The position numbers and the translations under genes are program-made. DNA of 64,000 bases from Cereibacter ovatus. Lineage in GTDB: Bacteria; Pseudomonadota; Alphaproteobacteria; Rhodobacterales; Rhodobacteraceae. Location: NCBI RefSeq assembly GCF_900207575.1, contig NZ_OAOQ01000003.1:1-64000 (forward strand), written 5' to 3'. The notes under the pieces were generated by a model that saw nothing but the letters and a program-made list of their open reading frames with translations, was not told where the DNA came from and did not search any database. Below are positions 38,696 to 46,347 of the stretch, one piece after another. Each line of letters starts with the position of its first letter. Position 1 is the first letter of the stretch.

Positions 38696-40072
38696 TCAGA
38701 GCATCCGCATCCGCGGGTTCACCCACGCCCGCGACGGCTCGATCATCAGATCCGTCAGCGCCCAGACCAGCGCATCCACCCGGTCGGGCGAACCGCGCCC
38801 GTCAAATCCCCGCGCGGTCATCCGGCACATCTGGTCTTCCAAAGCGCCCAGCCCCCGCAGATGCGCGACCCGCCCCTGCTCATACAGCGCCGCGACCGGC
38901 TCGGCCCGCGCCACCTTCCCGCGCGAGGCATGAACCCCCCGGAACGGCACCAGCGGATCGATCTGCCGGATCACCGCCTCGACCAGATCGCCGCCCTGAT
39001 TGACCTCGGCCACCAGCCGGTCCGCACCATGCCGGCGCACCGCATCCAGCGCCGCCCGCGCCCAACGGTCGGGCGATGCCGCACTGACCGAGGCATCCTC
39101 CAACACCACCGCGCGCCATTCCTGCGGCGCCCCTTCAGTCAGGGCGCCCACCACCACGATCCCACATTCGTCAGACGTATCATTCCCCGTCACCGGCGGA
39201 TCGACCGCCACGACGATCCTGCTCAGCCGGCCCGGCGCGTCGATCCGCAACGCCTCCAGCCCCGCGGTCGTCCACAGCGCGCCCTCGGCGTCCTCCAGCA
39301 ACACGCCCTCCAGCTCCTGCCGCCCAAGGCGGGTGCCGTCATAGCGGGCATGGACCTCTTCAAGAAAGGACTTCGCCAGATAGGCACGGTTCGCCTCGGT
39401 CGGCGCATGCGTCACCACAGTCGAGGGATTGTCCAGAATGTGGCGCAGAACCGGCACGTTGCGCGGCGTCGTCGTCACCACCTGCCGCGGCTCCTCGCCC
39501 GAACGCAGCGCGAATTGCAGCATGTCCCACGCCTCTTCCGCCCGGCCCCATTTCGCCAGCTCGTCCGCCCAGGCCGCATCGAACTGCGGCCCCCGCAGAC
39601 TTTCCGGATCATGCGCCGAGAAAACCTGCGCCACCGCCCCATTCGGCCAGACCAGCCGCCGCCGCCCCGCTTCCCATTCCGGGCGACGGTCGGGCGCCGA
39701 ACAGGCAAGGATGCCGCTTTCGCCGAACACCATCACCTCGCGCGCCTGATCGATGGTCTCGCCCACCAGCGCCACATGGCGCGACCGCCCCGGATCGCCA
39801 GGGCGCGAGCCTTCCACCTCGGCGCGCACCCATTCGGCGCCCGCGCGGGTCTTGCCCGCGCCGCGGCCGCCCATCACCACCCAGGTCTTCCACGCGCCTT
39901 CCGGGGCCAACTGGTGCGGCAGCGCCCAGAACTCGAACATCCAGGGCAGCGCCAGCAGTGCGTTGCTGCTCAGCCCGCCCAGGAACTCATCCACCACATC
40001 CGGCGTCGCGGAGGCGAGCCAGCCGGCGCCCGACCTCAGCGCGAGCCGTGTCGAAATCGAGGGCGAAGTCAT
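38696..40072 (-). CDS. g2: GTA large terminase
   Basis: The 458-residue packaging motor has Walker A GGRGAGKT at residues 68-75, Walker B-like FDAAWADELAKWGRAEEAW, coupling motif VVTTTPRN, and the RNase H-like nuclease with VVAVDPPVTGNDTSDECGIV and DRVDALVWALTDL near the end. GTA terminases package host DNA by headful cutting without a specific pac site. The ATG at 40072 has GGGAGG 8 bases upstream and lies inside g1, giving an 86-base overlap. Confidence 0.96.
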   Translation of the reverse strand: MTSPSISTRLALRSGAGWLASATPDVVDEFLGGLSSNALLALPWMFEFWALPHQLAPEGAWKTWVVMGGRGAGKTRAGAEWVRAEVEGSRPGDPGRSRHVALVGETIDQAREVMVFGESGILACSAPDRRPEWEAGRRRLVWPNGAVAQVFSAHDPESLRGPQFDAAWADELAKWGRAEEAWDMLQFALRSGEEPRQVVTTTPRNVPVLRHILDNPSTVVTHAPTEANRAYLAKSFLEEVHARYDGTRLGRQELEGVLLEDAEGALWTTAGLEALRIDAPGRLSRIVVAVDPPVTGNDTSDECGIVVVGALTEGAPQEWRAVVLEDASVSAASPDRWARAALDAVRRHGADRLVAEVNQGGDLVEAVIRQIDPLVPFRGVHASRGKVARAEPVAALYEQGRVAHLRGLGALEDQMCRMTARGFDGRGSPDRVDALVWALTDLMIEPSRAWVNPRMRML

Positions 40073-40304
40073 GGACGATGCCTCCCGCGGTTCTGCGTAG
40101 CTTTTCAATCCGAGCCCTCTCATCCATCACAAGTTGCAGCGCGGCCTTGAGATCCTTCACCGCCTGCACGGCGGCCTTGACCTCCTCGACCCGCCCCTCC
40201 GAAAGCTTGCGCCGCGCGCGGACCAGATCTTCGGCCGCCTCTCGGTAAAGCTCTTCCGTTTCCGCCAGCAGATCCACTGGCGAGGGTGTGTTGACGATCG
40301 TCAT
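39987..40304 (-). CDS. g1: GTA small terminase (gp1)
   Basis: A 105-residue, highly charged helical protein (LLAETEELYREAAEDLVRAR, VKAAVQAVKDLKAALQLVMD, ERARIEKLRRTAGGIVHDFA). In R. capsulatus the equivalent orfg1 product was shown to act as the small terminase, which here lacks the usual specific DNA-binding need. It is the first gene of the cluster on the minus strand and extends deep into g2. Confidence 0.85.
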   Translation of the reverse strand: MTIVNTPSPVDLLAETEELYREAAEDLVRARRKLSEGRVEEVKAAVQAVKDLKAALQLVMDERARIEKLRRTAGGIVHDFALDFDTARAEVGRRLARLRDAGCGG

Positions 40305-40401
40305 GCGTTGCTGTTTCCGCCTCTACCGGCCCGGCTGGACAATGAAAAAGCGGCCCCAGGTTGCCCCGTGCCGCTTGCCCACCTCTTCCAGCTTGTCACA
40401 A

Positions 40402-40430
40402 GTGATACTTTGGACCGCTCGCAAAGTCAA
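40402..40430 (-). promoter_or_regulatory. Putative GTA cluster promoter
   Basis: On the minus strand TTGACT (40425-40430) and TATCAC (40402-40407) are separated by 17 bases, about 98 bases upstream of g1. The -35 box is near consensus and the -10 weak, as is usual for activator-dependent promoters. In R. capsulatus the cluster is switched on by GafA under CtrA control; no binding site for these could be recognised with certainty. Confidence 0.4.
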
Positions 40431-40490
40431 GCGGAAAAACCAATCGCATCAAAGGCTTGCCGGCCTCATCCTTAACCTTTTGTCAAGAAC

Positions 40491-41666
40491 TCAGTCACCC
40501 TGAATCCCCACCGGGGGCGTCGCGCCACGCGCGGCCTCGATCTTGCGCCAGGCAGCCACGTTGCGGTTGTGCTCGGCCAGCGTGCTGGCAAAGGCGTGCC
40601 CGCCGCTGCCGTCAGCCACGAAATACAGATATTCCGTCGGCGCAGGATTCAACGCAGCCTCGATCGACAACCGCCCCGGATTGGCGATCGGTGTCGGCGG
40701 AAGCCCGTCGATGACATAGGTGTTGAAAGGCGTGCGCCGCCGCAACTCGCTTTGACGCAAACCGCGGCCCAGCGCACCCTTGCCTTCCGTCAGGCCGTAG
40801 ATCACCGTCGGATCGGTCTGAAGCCGCATCCCCCGCGCCAGCCGGTTGACGAACACGCTTGCGACCTGCGGCCGCTCGGCCGGAAGGCCGGTTTCCTTCT
40901 CGACGATGCTCGCCATGATCAGCGCCTCTTGCGGTGATGCATAAGGAACCCCGGCTGCCCGCGCCTTCCACAGCTCGGCCAGAATCCGCGCCTGCCGCGC
41001 CTGCATCTCGGCCAGCAACGCCGCGCGGTCATCGCCCTGCGCCACCTCATAGCTGTCGGGCGCCAGCGTGCCTTCGTCCGGCACAGCGGCAATCTCGCCA
41101 TCAAGAAAATCGGCCTTGCGCAGACTGTCCACCACCTGCCAGCTTGTCACGCCCTCGGCCAGCGTCACCCGCCAGCGCAGATCGTCGGCCGCGTCGGAAT
41201 AGGCGGCGGGAACCTCGTCTGTTCCCGGCACGAACTTCGCCACCTCGACATAGCGGCCTTCGGCGGCATCATAGTCGCGCAGGATCACCTCGGCCGTCAC
41301 CACACCGATGCGATAGATGACCTCGCTGCCACAGGTGGACTGCCCCCCCGCGGTCAGGATCTCCAGGATCCGCGCCATCGAGGCACCTTCCGGCACCAGA
41401 TAGCTGCCGAATTTCAGCCCGCCCGCCTTGTCGGAATAATCCGCACCAATGCGAAAGATGCGCGCGTCCGAAATCGCCCCCTGACTTTCCAGCTTCCGGC
41501 TGACGGCGGACAGCGAATCCCCCCGCTCGACCCGCACACAGACCGACTCGGCCAGCGGTCCCGGCCCTGTGAACTGCTGCCGGCCCCAGGCCAGCAGACC
41601 CGCCACCGCCACCAGCACCACGATGAACAGCGTCAGCGCGTTGGAGGCGATGGCCCGCCACATCAC
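40491..41666 (-). CDS. mltG: Endolytic transglycosylase MltG (YceG)
   Basis: A 391-residue inner-membrane protein with one N-terminal membrane helix (residues about 7-26, ASNALTLFIVVLVAVAGLLA), a LysM-like region (VRVERGDSLSAVSRKLESQG) and the YceG catalytic domain. The catalytic-type Glu is in LIMASIVEKETGLPAERPQV, and SVFVNRLARGMRLQTDPTVI, YVIDGLPPTPIANPG and YLYFVADGSGGHAF follow. MltG cuts nascent peptidoglycan strands and helps end glycan polymerisation. It overlaps fabF by 4 bases and is transcribed with it. Confidence 0.93.
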   Translation of the reverse strand: MMWRAIASNALTLFIVVLVAVAGLLAWGRQQFTGPGPLAESVCVRVERGDSLSAVSRKLESQGAISDARIFRIGADYSDKAGGLKFGSYLVPEGASMARILEILTAGGQSTCGSEVIYRIGVVTAEVILRDYDAAEGRYVEVAKFVPGTDEVPAAYSDAADDLRWRVTLAEGVTSWQVVDSLRKADFLDGEIAAVPDEGTLAPDSYEVAQGDDRAALLAEMQARQARILAELWKARAAGVPYASPQEALIMASIVEKETGLPAERPQVASVFVNRLARGMRLQTDPTVIYGLTEGKGALGRGLRQSELRRRTPFNTYVIDGLPPTPIANPGRLSIEAALNPAPTEYLYFVADGSGGHAFASTLAEHNRNVAAWRKIEAARGATPPVGIQGD

Positions 41667-42925
41667 GACGTCACCCGGCCCAGCACCAGCGAGGCATTGG
41701 TGCCGCCAAAGCCGAACGAGTTCGACAGCGCCACGTCGATCTTGCGTTTGCGCGCCACGTTCGGCGCCAGATCCAGCGTCGCCTCGACCGCAGGCGTTTC
41801 AAGGTTGATCGTCGGCGGCGCCACCTGATCGCGGATCGCCAGCACGCAGAAGATCGCCTCGACCGCGCCCGCAGCGCCCAGCAGATGCCCGATGCTCGAC
41901 TTGGTCGACGACATGGTGGCAGTCGCCGCCGCCTCGCCCAAAAGCCGCTCGACCGCACCCAGCTCGATCACATCGGCCATGGTCGAGGTGCCATGCGCGT
42001 TGATGTAGTCGATGGCCGCCGGCTCCAGCCCTGCGCGCTGCAATGCCATCGTCATCGAGCGGAACCCGCCATCGCCATCCTCGGCCGGGGCGGTGATGTG
42101 ATAGGCATCACCCGACAGACCATACCCCAGCACCTCGGCATAGATCTTCGCACCGCGGGCCTTGGCGTGTTCGTATTCCTCAAGCATCAGAACGCCGGCG
42201 CCCTCGCCCATCACGAATCCGTCGCGGTCGGCATCCCACGGCCGCGAGGCCGCCCTGGGATCGTCCGCCCGTTTGGTCGACAGCGCCTTGCAGGCGTTGA
42301 AACCCGCAATCCCGATCTCGCTGATCGGGCTTTCGGCGCCGCCCGCCAGCATCACATCCGCATCACCCCACTGGATCAGCCGCGCCGCATCGCCAATGGC
42401 ATGGGCGCCGGTCGAACAGGCGGTGACGACGGCATGGTTCGGCCCCTTGTAGCCGAACCGGATCGAGACCTGCCCCGACACAAGGTTGATCAGCGCCGAG
42501 GGGATGAAGAACGGCGACACCCGCTTCGGCCCCTTCTCCTTGATCAGAACGGCAGTATCCGCGATCGCTGACAACCCGCCGATACCCGATCCGATCATCA
42601 CGCCGGTGCGGCAGCGGTCTTCCTCGGTCGCGGGCACCCAGCCCGAATCCCGCACCGCCTGCTCGGCCGCGGCCATGCCGTAAAGGATGAAGTCATCGAC
42701 CTTGCGACGATCCTTCGGCTCCATCCAGTCGTCGGCATTGAACGTGCCGTCGCTGCCGTCGCCAACCGGGATCTCGCAGGCATATTTGGTGGTGACATTC
42801 GAGGCATCGAACCGGGTGATCGGACCCGCGCCGGACTGTCCGGCCAACAGCCGTTCCCAGGTCTTTTCGACCCCACAAGCCAGCGGCGTGACCATACCCA
42901 GCCCCGTGACAACCACTCGACGCAT
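41663..42925 (-). CDS. fabF: 3-oxoacyl-ACP synthase II
   Basis: The 420-residue condensing enzyme elongates acyl-ACP with malonyl-ACP. It has the nucleophile Cys170 in VVTACSTGAHA, the His pair in DYINAHGTSTM and STKSSIGHLLGAAG, and the C-terminal NSFGFGGTNASLVL. Most relatives have fabF right after acpP on one transcript; here the two are separated by about 3.5 kb of inserted DNA. An AGGAGG ribosome binding site lies about 6 bases upstream of the ATG at 42925. It must now use a promoter in 42926-43436 or within the insert. Confidence 0.96.
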   Translation of the reverse strand: MRRVVVTGLGMVTPLACGVEKTWERLLAGQSGAGPITRFDASNVTTKYACEIPVGDGSDGTFNADDWMEPKDRRKVDDFILYGMAAAEQAVRDSGWVPATEEDRCRTGVMIGSGIGGLSAIADTAVLIKEKGPKRVSPFFIPSALINLVSGQVSIRFGYKGPNHAVVTACSTGAHAIGDAARLIQWGDADVMLAGGAESPISEIGIAGFNACKALSTKRADDPRAASRPWDADRDGFVMGEGAGVLMLEEYEHAKARGAKIYAEVLGYGLSGDAYHITAPAEDGDGGFRSMTMALQRAGLEPAAIDYINAHGTSTMADVIELGAVERLLGEAAATATMSSTKSSIGHLLGAAGAVEAIFCVLAIRDQVAPPTINLETPAVEATLDLAPNVARKRKIDVALSNSFGFGGTNASLVLGRVTS

Positions 42926-43051
42926 GCGATGCCTCCTATGTCAGCCCTGCCCGGGCTTGTCGGAACGGGTCTTACACGCCGGAAAAGCCCTTCGCAACAA
43001 GCGCCGCCGCGGCTTTGCGGCGCTTCGCCCATACGGGCGGCACATGTCCGG

Positions 43052-43085
43052 AGGTGCCGTCCTCGGGGGTATCGAACCCCCTCGG
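43052..43085. repeat. Inverted copy of a T-arm-like element, left side of the insert
   Basis: On the minus strand this 34-base element contains GGGGGTTCGATACCCCC (5-bp stem with a 7-base TTCGATA loop) followed by GAGGACGGCACCT. It matches 30 of 34 bases of the element at 46115-46148 on the plus strand. The pair thus forms inverted repeats about 3 kb apart that enclose the recombinase cassette. It is not a complete tRNA. Confidence 0.6.
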
Positions 43086-43125
43086 TCGACGCTGCGGCGT
43101 TCTTCGGGCTGGGCGATGTGGTTCC

Positions 43126-43191
43126 AAATCAAGGCGTTAGGAGCCGCTCTAGCGTCCCTTGTGGTCCTCCTGTGGCCGCATTTGTGGACCC
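43126..43191. repeat. Left border repeat of the integrase cassette (possible att site)
   Basis: Two blocks are shared with 45914-45977. GTGGTCCTCCTGTGG (43161-43175), followed by GTGGACCC eight bases later, is a direct repeat. AAATCAAGG (43126-43134)..AGCC..AGCGTCC (43151-43157) recurs there in inverted orientation. The composite suggests recombinase core and arm sites. The exact crossover point cannot be fixed by eye. Confidence 0.5.
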
Positions 43192-43402
43192 GCTGGGCGG
43201 CATCGTCAAGCATGACCTCGAATCACCCGCGGTCTCGTGTGGAGGTTGTCCTGCGTCACCACACGTCACCAGATCGCGTCACCCGCCGCGCTAACGCCTT
43301 GAGACATCGGCCTTTGCATTGGGTGCAACATCCCCTGCAATGACAGGGAAGGCTTTTCCTAGCGCTTTGAAAAACAATGGAAATTTCCGGTGTCTTCGGC
43401 TA

Positions 43403-43426
43403 TGTTGGTGGCATCCACTACCAACA
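43403..43426. promoter_or_regulatory. Inverted repeat before the cassette gene (possible operator)
   Basis: TGTTGGT and ACCAACA are exact inverted repeats with a 10-base spacer, ending 10 bases before the ATG at 43437. They overlap the expected ribosome binding area, consistent with control by a repressor. Confidence 0.4.
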
Positions 43427-43436
43427 AGGACGCTGC

Positions 43437-44177
43437 ATGACCGCACATTTCCCAACCCTCACCGCCGCCCATCGGATTGCCGAAGAGGCCCGCGAGGGTC
43501 TCCGCATGGTGGCCGAGGGGGAGGGCAGAACGATGGACGGGTGGCTCCGCTATGGGGCCGCCCTCCTGCAAGGCCGGAAGCTGTTCCCGAAGGGGGCCGA
43601 CGCCCTGTTCAGTCAATGGATTGCGGATTGCAACTTGCAATTCGAGGTATGCGCCAACGACCGGGCCGCCGCTGTCTGGGCCGCCACCGACCTTGAGCGG
43701 TTCTCCTGTGTCCGTGTGGCCAACCCCAAGGTGCGCACCGTCCGGGGCCTTCATGCCAAATGGAAGGAAGCCCAAGCGGAGGCTGCCAAGCCCAAGCCTC
43801 GGGTCTACGAGACGCCCACCGAGAAGGACATCCGCAAGGCCAAGGCGATGCGCGCCCGAGCGGACCACCCGACGACGCCCGAGGGTGACCGGGCCGCGTG
43901 CCGCGCGAAGCTGGACGCCTATGAGGAACGCTTCGGCCCCGGCATCGGGACGCCCAGCTATGCCAAGCCCAAGGCCCAGTCCAGCGGTGCAGCCGGGGGG
44001 TTCACCGAACCGCCCACCGACAAGAAGGAACTGTCGCGGGTGGTCACCAAGCTGGCCCTGAAGCGGGCGGCGAAGGACACCAAGACGTTCGACATGATCG
44101 AGTTCGCCATCCGCACCACCTACGGGAACCTTCCGGGTTCCCTTGAAAAAATCCTCCGCAATCTAGAGGCGGCGTGA
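43437..44177 (+). CDS. Hypothetical cassette protein with a phage/plasmid-like N-terminal domain
   Basis: A 246-residue protein that I do not recognise in full. The N-terminus (RIAEEAREGLRMVAEGEGRT, WLRYGAALLQGRKLFPKGAD, LFSQWI) resembles the helical DUF3102-like domain found in small proteins of phages and plasmids. The middle is rich in Lys, Ala and Pro (WKEAQAEAAKPKPRVYETPT), probably a flexible linker. The C-terminal 50 residues (ELSRVVTKLALKRAAKDTKT) look helical and basic. A nucleic-acid-binding or replication/regulation role would fit this layout, but that is inference. It is transcribed towards the integrase gene. Confidence 0.6.
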   Translation: MTAHFPTLTAAHRIAEEAREGLRMVAEGEGRTMDGWLRYGAALLQGRKLFPKGADALFSQWIADCNLQFEVCANDRAAAVWAATDLERFSCVRVANPKVRTVRGLHAKWKEAQAEAAKPKPRVYETPTEKDIRKAKAMRARADHPTTPEGDRAACRAKLDAYEERFGPGIGTPSYAKPKAQSSGAAGGFTEPPTDKKELSRVVTKLALKRAAKDTKTFDMIEFAIRTTYGNLPGSLEKILRNLEAA

Positions 44178-44236
44178 GCCACGAGGTCGGGAATATTCCA
44201 CCGCAAAAATGTGAGACCCGGAGATAGGTATAGGAA

Positions 44237-44524
44237 GTGCGCGGCACCCCCCGGTGGGGTGGGGGTCTGCCCCCAGAAGAAGCCGAAGGGGCACCTTTGC
44301 GCGCCGGCCAGAGGGGAAGCCTCCCGTGGTTCCTGCCGGGAAACCGGAGGCTGAATGAGGGGGAGGACCCCGGAAGCGTGGCCGCGGCATTGGCGGAGGC
44401 GGGCATTCCGTTCACCCGCTCCGCCTCTGGCCTCGTTGTCAACCTGTCCCAGATCGGCGCGGGGCAGATGCCTTTCCGGCTGGCCGTGCGGCTGGGCTTC
44501 CTCAAGCTCAGTCGGAACCGCTGA
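44237..44524 (+). CDS. Small hypothetical ORF in the cassette
   Basis: A 95-codon frame with a GTG start. The N-terminal half (MRGTPRWGGGLPPEEAEGAP) looks like low-complexity GC-rich translation. The second half (VAAALAEAGIPFTRSASGLV, VNLSQIGAGQMPFRLAVRLG) reads like a real small helix-strand protein. No clear ribosome binding site is seen. It converges on the integrase gene with 17 bases between. It may be a recombination directionality factor or simply noise. Confidence 0.3.
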   Translation: MRGTPRWGGGLPPEEAEGAPLRAGQRGSLPWFLPGNRRLNEGEDPGSVAAALAEAGIPFTRSASGLVVNLSQIGAGQMPFRLAVRLGFLKLSRNR

Positions 44525-44541
44525 CAATGGAACCCCTCGGG

Positions 44542-45912
44542 TCAGCCTTCGCGCTGGCCCTCGGCATCCCCTCGGAGAGCCGCGGAGAGCGCCCTGTGGG
44601 CCACCCTCAGCCGCCCCTCGGCTCCACCATAGGCTTCCCCAACCGAGTCCGCAGCGTGGCCTAGAACGAGGTCCTGAGCGGCCTTGTCCACCCCGGCGTC
44701 CCTGAGCCGGTCCTTCATCCTGTGGCGCAGGGAATGCACCGTCTGCCGCGGGTTCTGCCGCTCCTCCCGCACCGTCCGCATGAGCGTCGATGAGACCGCC
44801 AGCGGGCCTTGAGGGGTGGCGTAGGTGGCGAACAGGTAGGCGGAACCCCCGGCTGCCTCCACGGCCTCCCGTGCGGCTTCCAGCGCGTCCCCGATGAGCG
44901 GCACCCTGCGGTGGCTTGAGCGGGTCTTGAGGCTCCGCACCTCGTTCGGGAAGATGCAGACATGCGGAATGGAGTGGTCCAGCTTCACGTCCTCGACCCT
45001 GAGGCCGGTCACTTCTGCAGGCCTGCATCCCGTTCCGGCAAGGATGCGCCAGATCAGCGCCAGCACCGGGGGAAGCCTCTCAAGCACCTTCGCGGCCACC
45101 TCGTCGGGCATAGCGTCCCGCCGCTCGGCTGCCGAGACGGTGACCCCGGAGGTGGCGCCCGGAATGGGCATGGAGGCGAAGGGGTTCGCCGCCTTCCCCA
45201 TCAGGTCGAACTCGCGCAGGCCGAAGTTCACCACGGCGACGATCAGCTTCCAGTCCCGATGCACCGTCGCGGGCGAGATGGTGCCGCCGCCGCGCTTGGG
45301 GAGGCGCATGAGGTAATCCCGGACCTTCTTGGCGTCCTCCCTCCGCAGCGCCCCGAGGCCAGTGGTGCGAACCACCTCCGCGCCAAGGGCAGCCCGCAGC
45401 CGGTCAAAGACCCGATCAAGGCTCAACTCCTCCTTCCGATGCTCCTTCCCGTCTGCCCGGATATGCTCCGCAAGGTAAAGCTTCCGGGCATCCTCAAGCG
45501 TGTGCTGGGGAAGTGGCTCCTCGGGCATCCTGACGGCCCGATAAAGGGCGGGGTCTGCCCCTTCCTCGGCCAGCAGATCGGCCAGAAGGTCCCGCTTCGC
45601 CTCTTCGTCCTCGGGGCCGCGGACGCCCGCAAGCAACTCCTCGGCCCGCTTCCGGTTCACCTGCGCGGTCTCCCGCGGGGTCCGGGGGGAGGTATCCCTG
45701 AGGGCTGCACCGGCCGAAGCGACCAGTCGATCAAACTCGGCCGAGACCCGCGCATGTTCCCGCGCGACGGCGGCGGGGGAGGAAGCCTCAAAGACCCGCT
45801 TGAACTCGCCCTTGCCGATGGCCTCCCGGACAGCTTCGGGCACCCTTCTGCGGAACTCGTAGCGGCCCGGCCCGACCTGCTTCACATGCTTCAGCGTCAA
45901 GTTCATCCCCAT
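44542..45912 (-). CDS. Tyrosine recombinase / site-specific integrase
   Basis: The 456-residue protein has an N-terminal DUF6538-like start (VKQVGPGRYEFRRRVPEAVR), a core-binding region (residues about 135-245) and a complete catalytic domain. Arg297 is in AGTGCRPAEVTGLR, Lys329 in RSLKTRSSHRRVP, His393-x-x-Arg396 in VHSLRH, His419 in VLGHA, and the nucleophile Tyr428 in VGEAYGG. It is therefore probably active. The start overlaps the right border repeat, typical for int next to attP-derived DNA. It is the likely agent that placed the cassette between acpP and fabF. Confidence 0.92.
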   Translation of the reverse strand: MGMNLTLKHVKQVGPGRYEFRRRVPEAVREAIGKGEFKRVFEASSPAAVAREHARVSAEFDRLVASAGAALRDTSPRTPRETAQVNRKRAEELLAGVRGPEDEEAKRDLLADLLAEEGADPALYRAVRMPEEPLPQHTLEDARKLYLAEHIRADGKEHRKEELSLDRVFDRLRAALGAEVVRTTGLGALRREDAKKVRDYLMRLPKRGGGTISPATVHRDWKLIVAVVNFGLREFDLMGKAANPFASMPIPGATSGVTVSAAERRDAMPDEVAAKVLERLPPVLALIWRILAGTGCRPAEVTGLRVEDVKLDHSIPHVCIFPNEVRSLKTRSSHRRVPLIGDALEAAREAVEAAGGSAYLFATYATPQGPLAVSSTLMRTVREERQNPRQTVHSLRHRMKDRLRDAGVDKAAQDLVLGHAADSVGEAYGGAEGRLRVAHRALSAALRGDAEGQREG

Positions 45913-45913
45913 C

Positions 45914-45977
45914 GTGGTCCTCCTGTGGTCCCAAATGTGGACCCCGAAGGACGCTAAGGGGCTCTTCTCCTTGATTT
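45914..45977. repeat. Right border repeat of the integrase cassette (possible att site)
   Basis: GTGGTCCTCCTGTGG (45914-45928) followed by GTGGACC repeats the left border in the same orientation. GGACGCT (45949-45955) and CCTTGATTT (45969-45977) are the inverted counterparts of the left AGCGTCC and AAATCAAGG. The site begins one base after the integrase start codon on the other strand and may also contain the int promoter. Confidence 0.5.
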
Positions 45978-46114
45978 ATTGGCTCTAGTCCACCCTATCC
46001 TGCCCCCTCGGCCGGCGTTGCCACGGAAAACGGCAAGGGTGGCACCGTTTCGGCACCGCGCCAAAGCCGCACCCTTCGGCGCGACACACGCCCGGCCTTC
46101 CCCGGCAGGGCCGT

Positions 46115-46148
46115 CCGCGGGGGTTCGATGCCCCCGCGGACGGCATCT
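46115..46148. repeat. T-arm-like hairpin element, right side of the insert
   Basis: This 34-base element contains GGGGGTTCGATGCCCCC followed by GCGGACGGCATCT. Together with preceding bases it makes a perfect stem of about 13 pairs (GTCCGCGGGGG with CCCCCGCGGAC). It is the inverted partner of 43052-43085. The surrounding 45978-46258 holds no gene I can support. Confidence 0.6.
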
Positions 46149-46258
46149 CCACCTGACGCCACCCCACCTGACGCCACCCTCACCCCCGACAGCAGCCCCC
46201 CGATCCGGAACGTCCCCCAGCACAAACCGGATCGCGGCGCCGTAAACCCTTGCCCCCT

Positions 46259-46286
46259 CTTGCAACCACGGGCGCAAAGCAAAACC
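46259..46286. repeat. 28-bp direct repeat, copy A
   Basis: The unit includes TGCAACCACGGGCGCAAAGC and ends AAAACC. An exact second copy lies at 46320-46347, 61 bases downstream. They lie just beyond the acpP terminator, on the cassette side. Confidence 0.75.
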
Positions 46287-46319
46287 GCTGGGCGGCACCA
46301 CCTGCGCACGCCCGCCGAC

Positions 46320-46347
46320 CTTGCAACCACGGGCGCAAAGCAAAACC
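46320..46347. repeat. 28-bp direct repeat, copy B
   Basis: Exact copy of 46259-46286. Its last bases run into the stem of the acpP terminator. A tandem duplication of the region downstream of acpP, perhaps left by the insertion, would explain the pair. Confidence 0.75.

Larger units (their letters stand above)
42926..43436. other. Gene-free stretch between fabF and the inserted cassette
   Basis: About 510 bases with no supported gene. It contains a GC-rich inverted element (43052-43085), the left copy of a border repeat (43126-43191) and an inverted repeat just before the next gene (43403-43426). The new fabF promoter must be here or further right. Confidence 0.6.

Noticed and set aside
26507-40304. 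Ordinary prophage
   Set aside because: No integrase, repressor, replication or lysis genes are attached; gene order and the cysE neighbour match the R. capsulatus gene transfer agent.
43052-43140. Possible tRNA or tmRNA on the minus strand (T-arm-like GGGGGTTCGATACCCCC, upstream text resembling a D arm)
   Set aside because: No 5' acceptor strand pairs with the bases after the T-like arm, no CCA end and no clear anticodon arm exist, and no tmRNA tag reading frame was found nearby. I treat it as a repeat instead.
46100-46160. Possible 3' end of a permuted tmRNA (GGTTCGATG..CATCTCCACC)
   Set aside because: The stem is about 13 bp, too long for a T arm, and there are extra bases between stem and the CATCTCC stretch. 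No matching 5' half was found.
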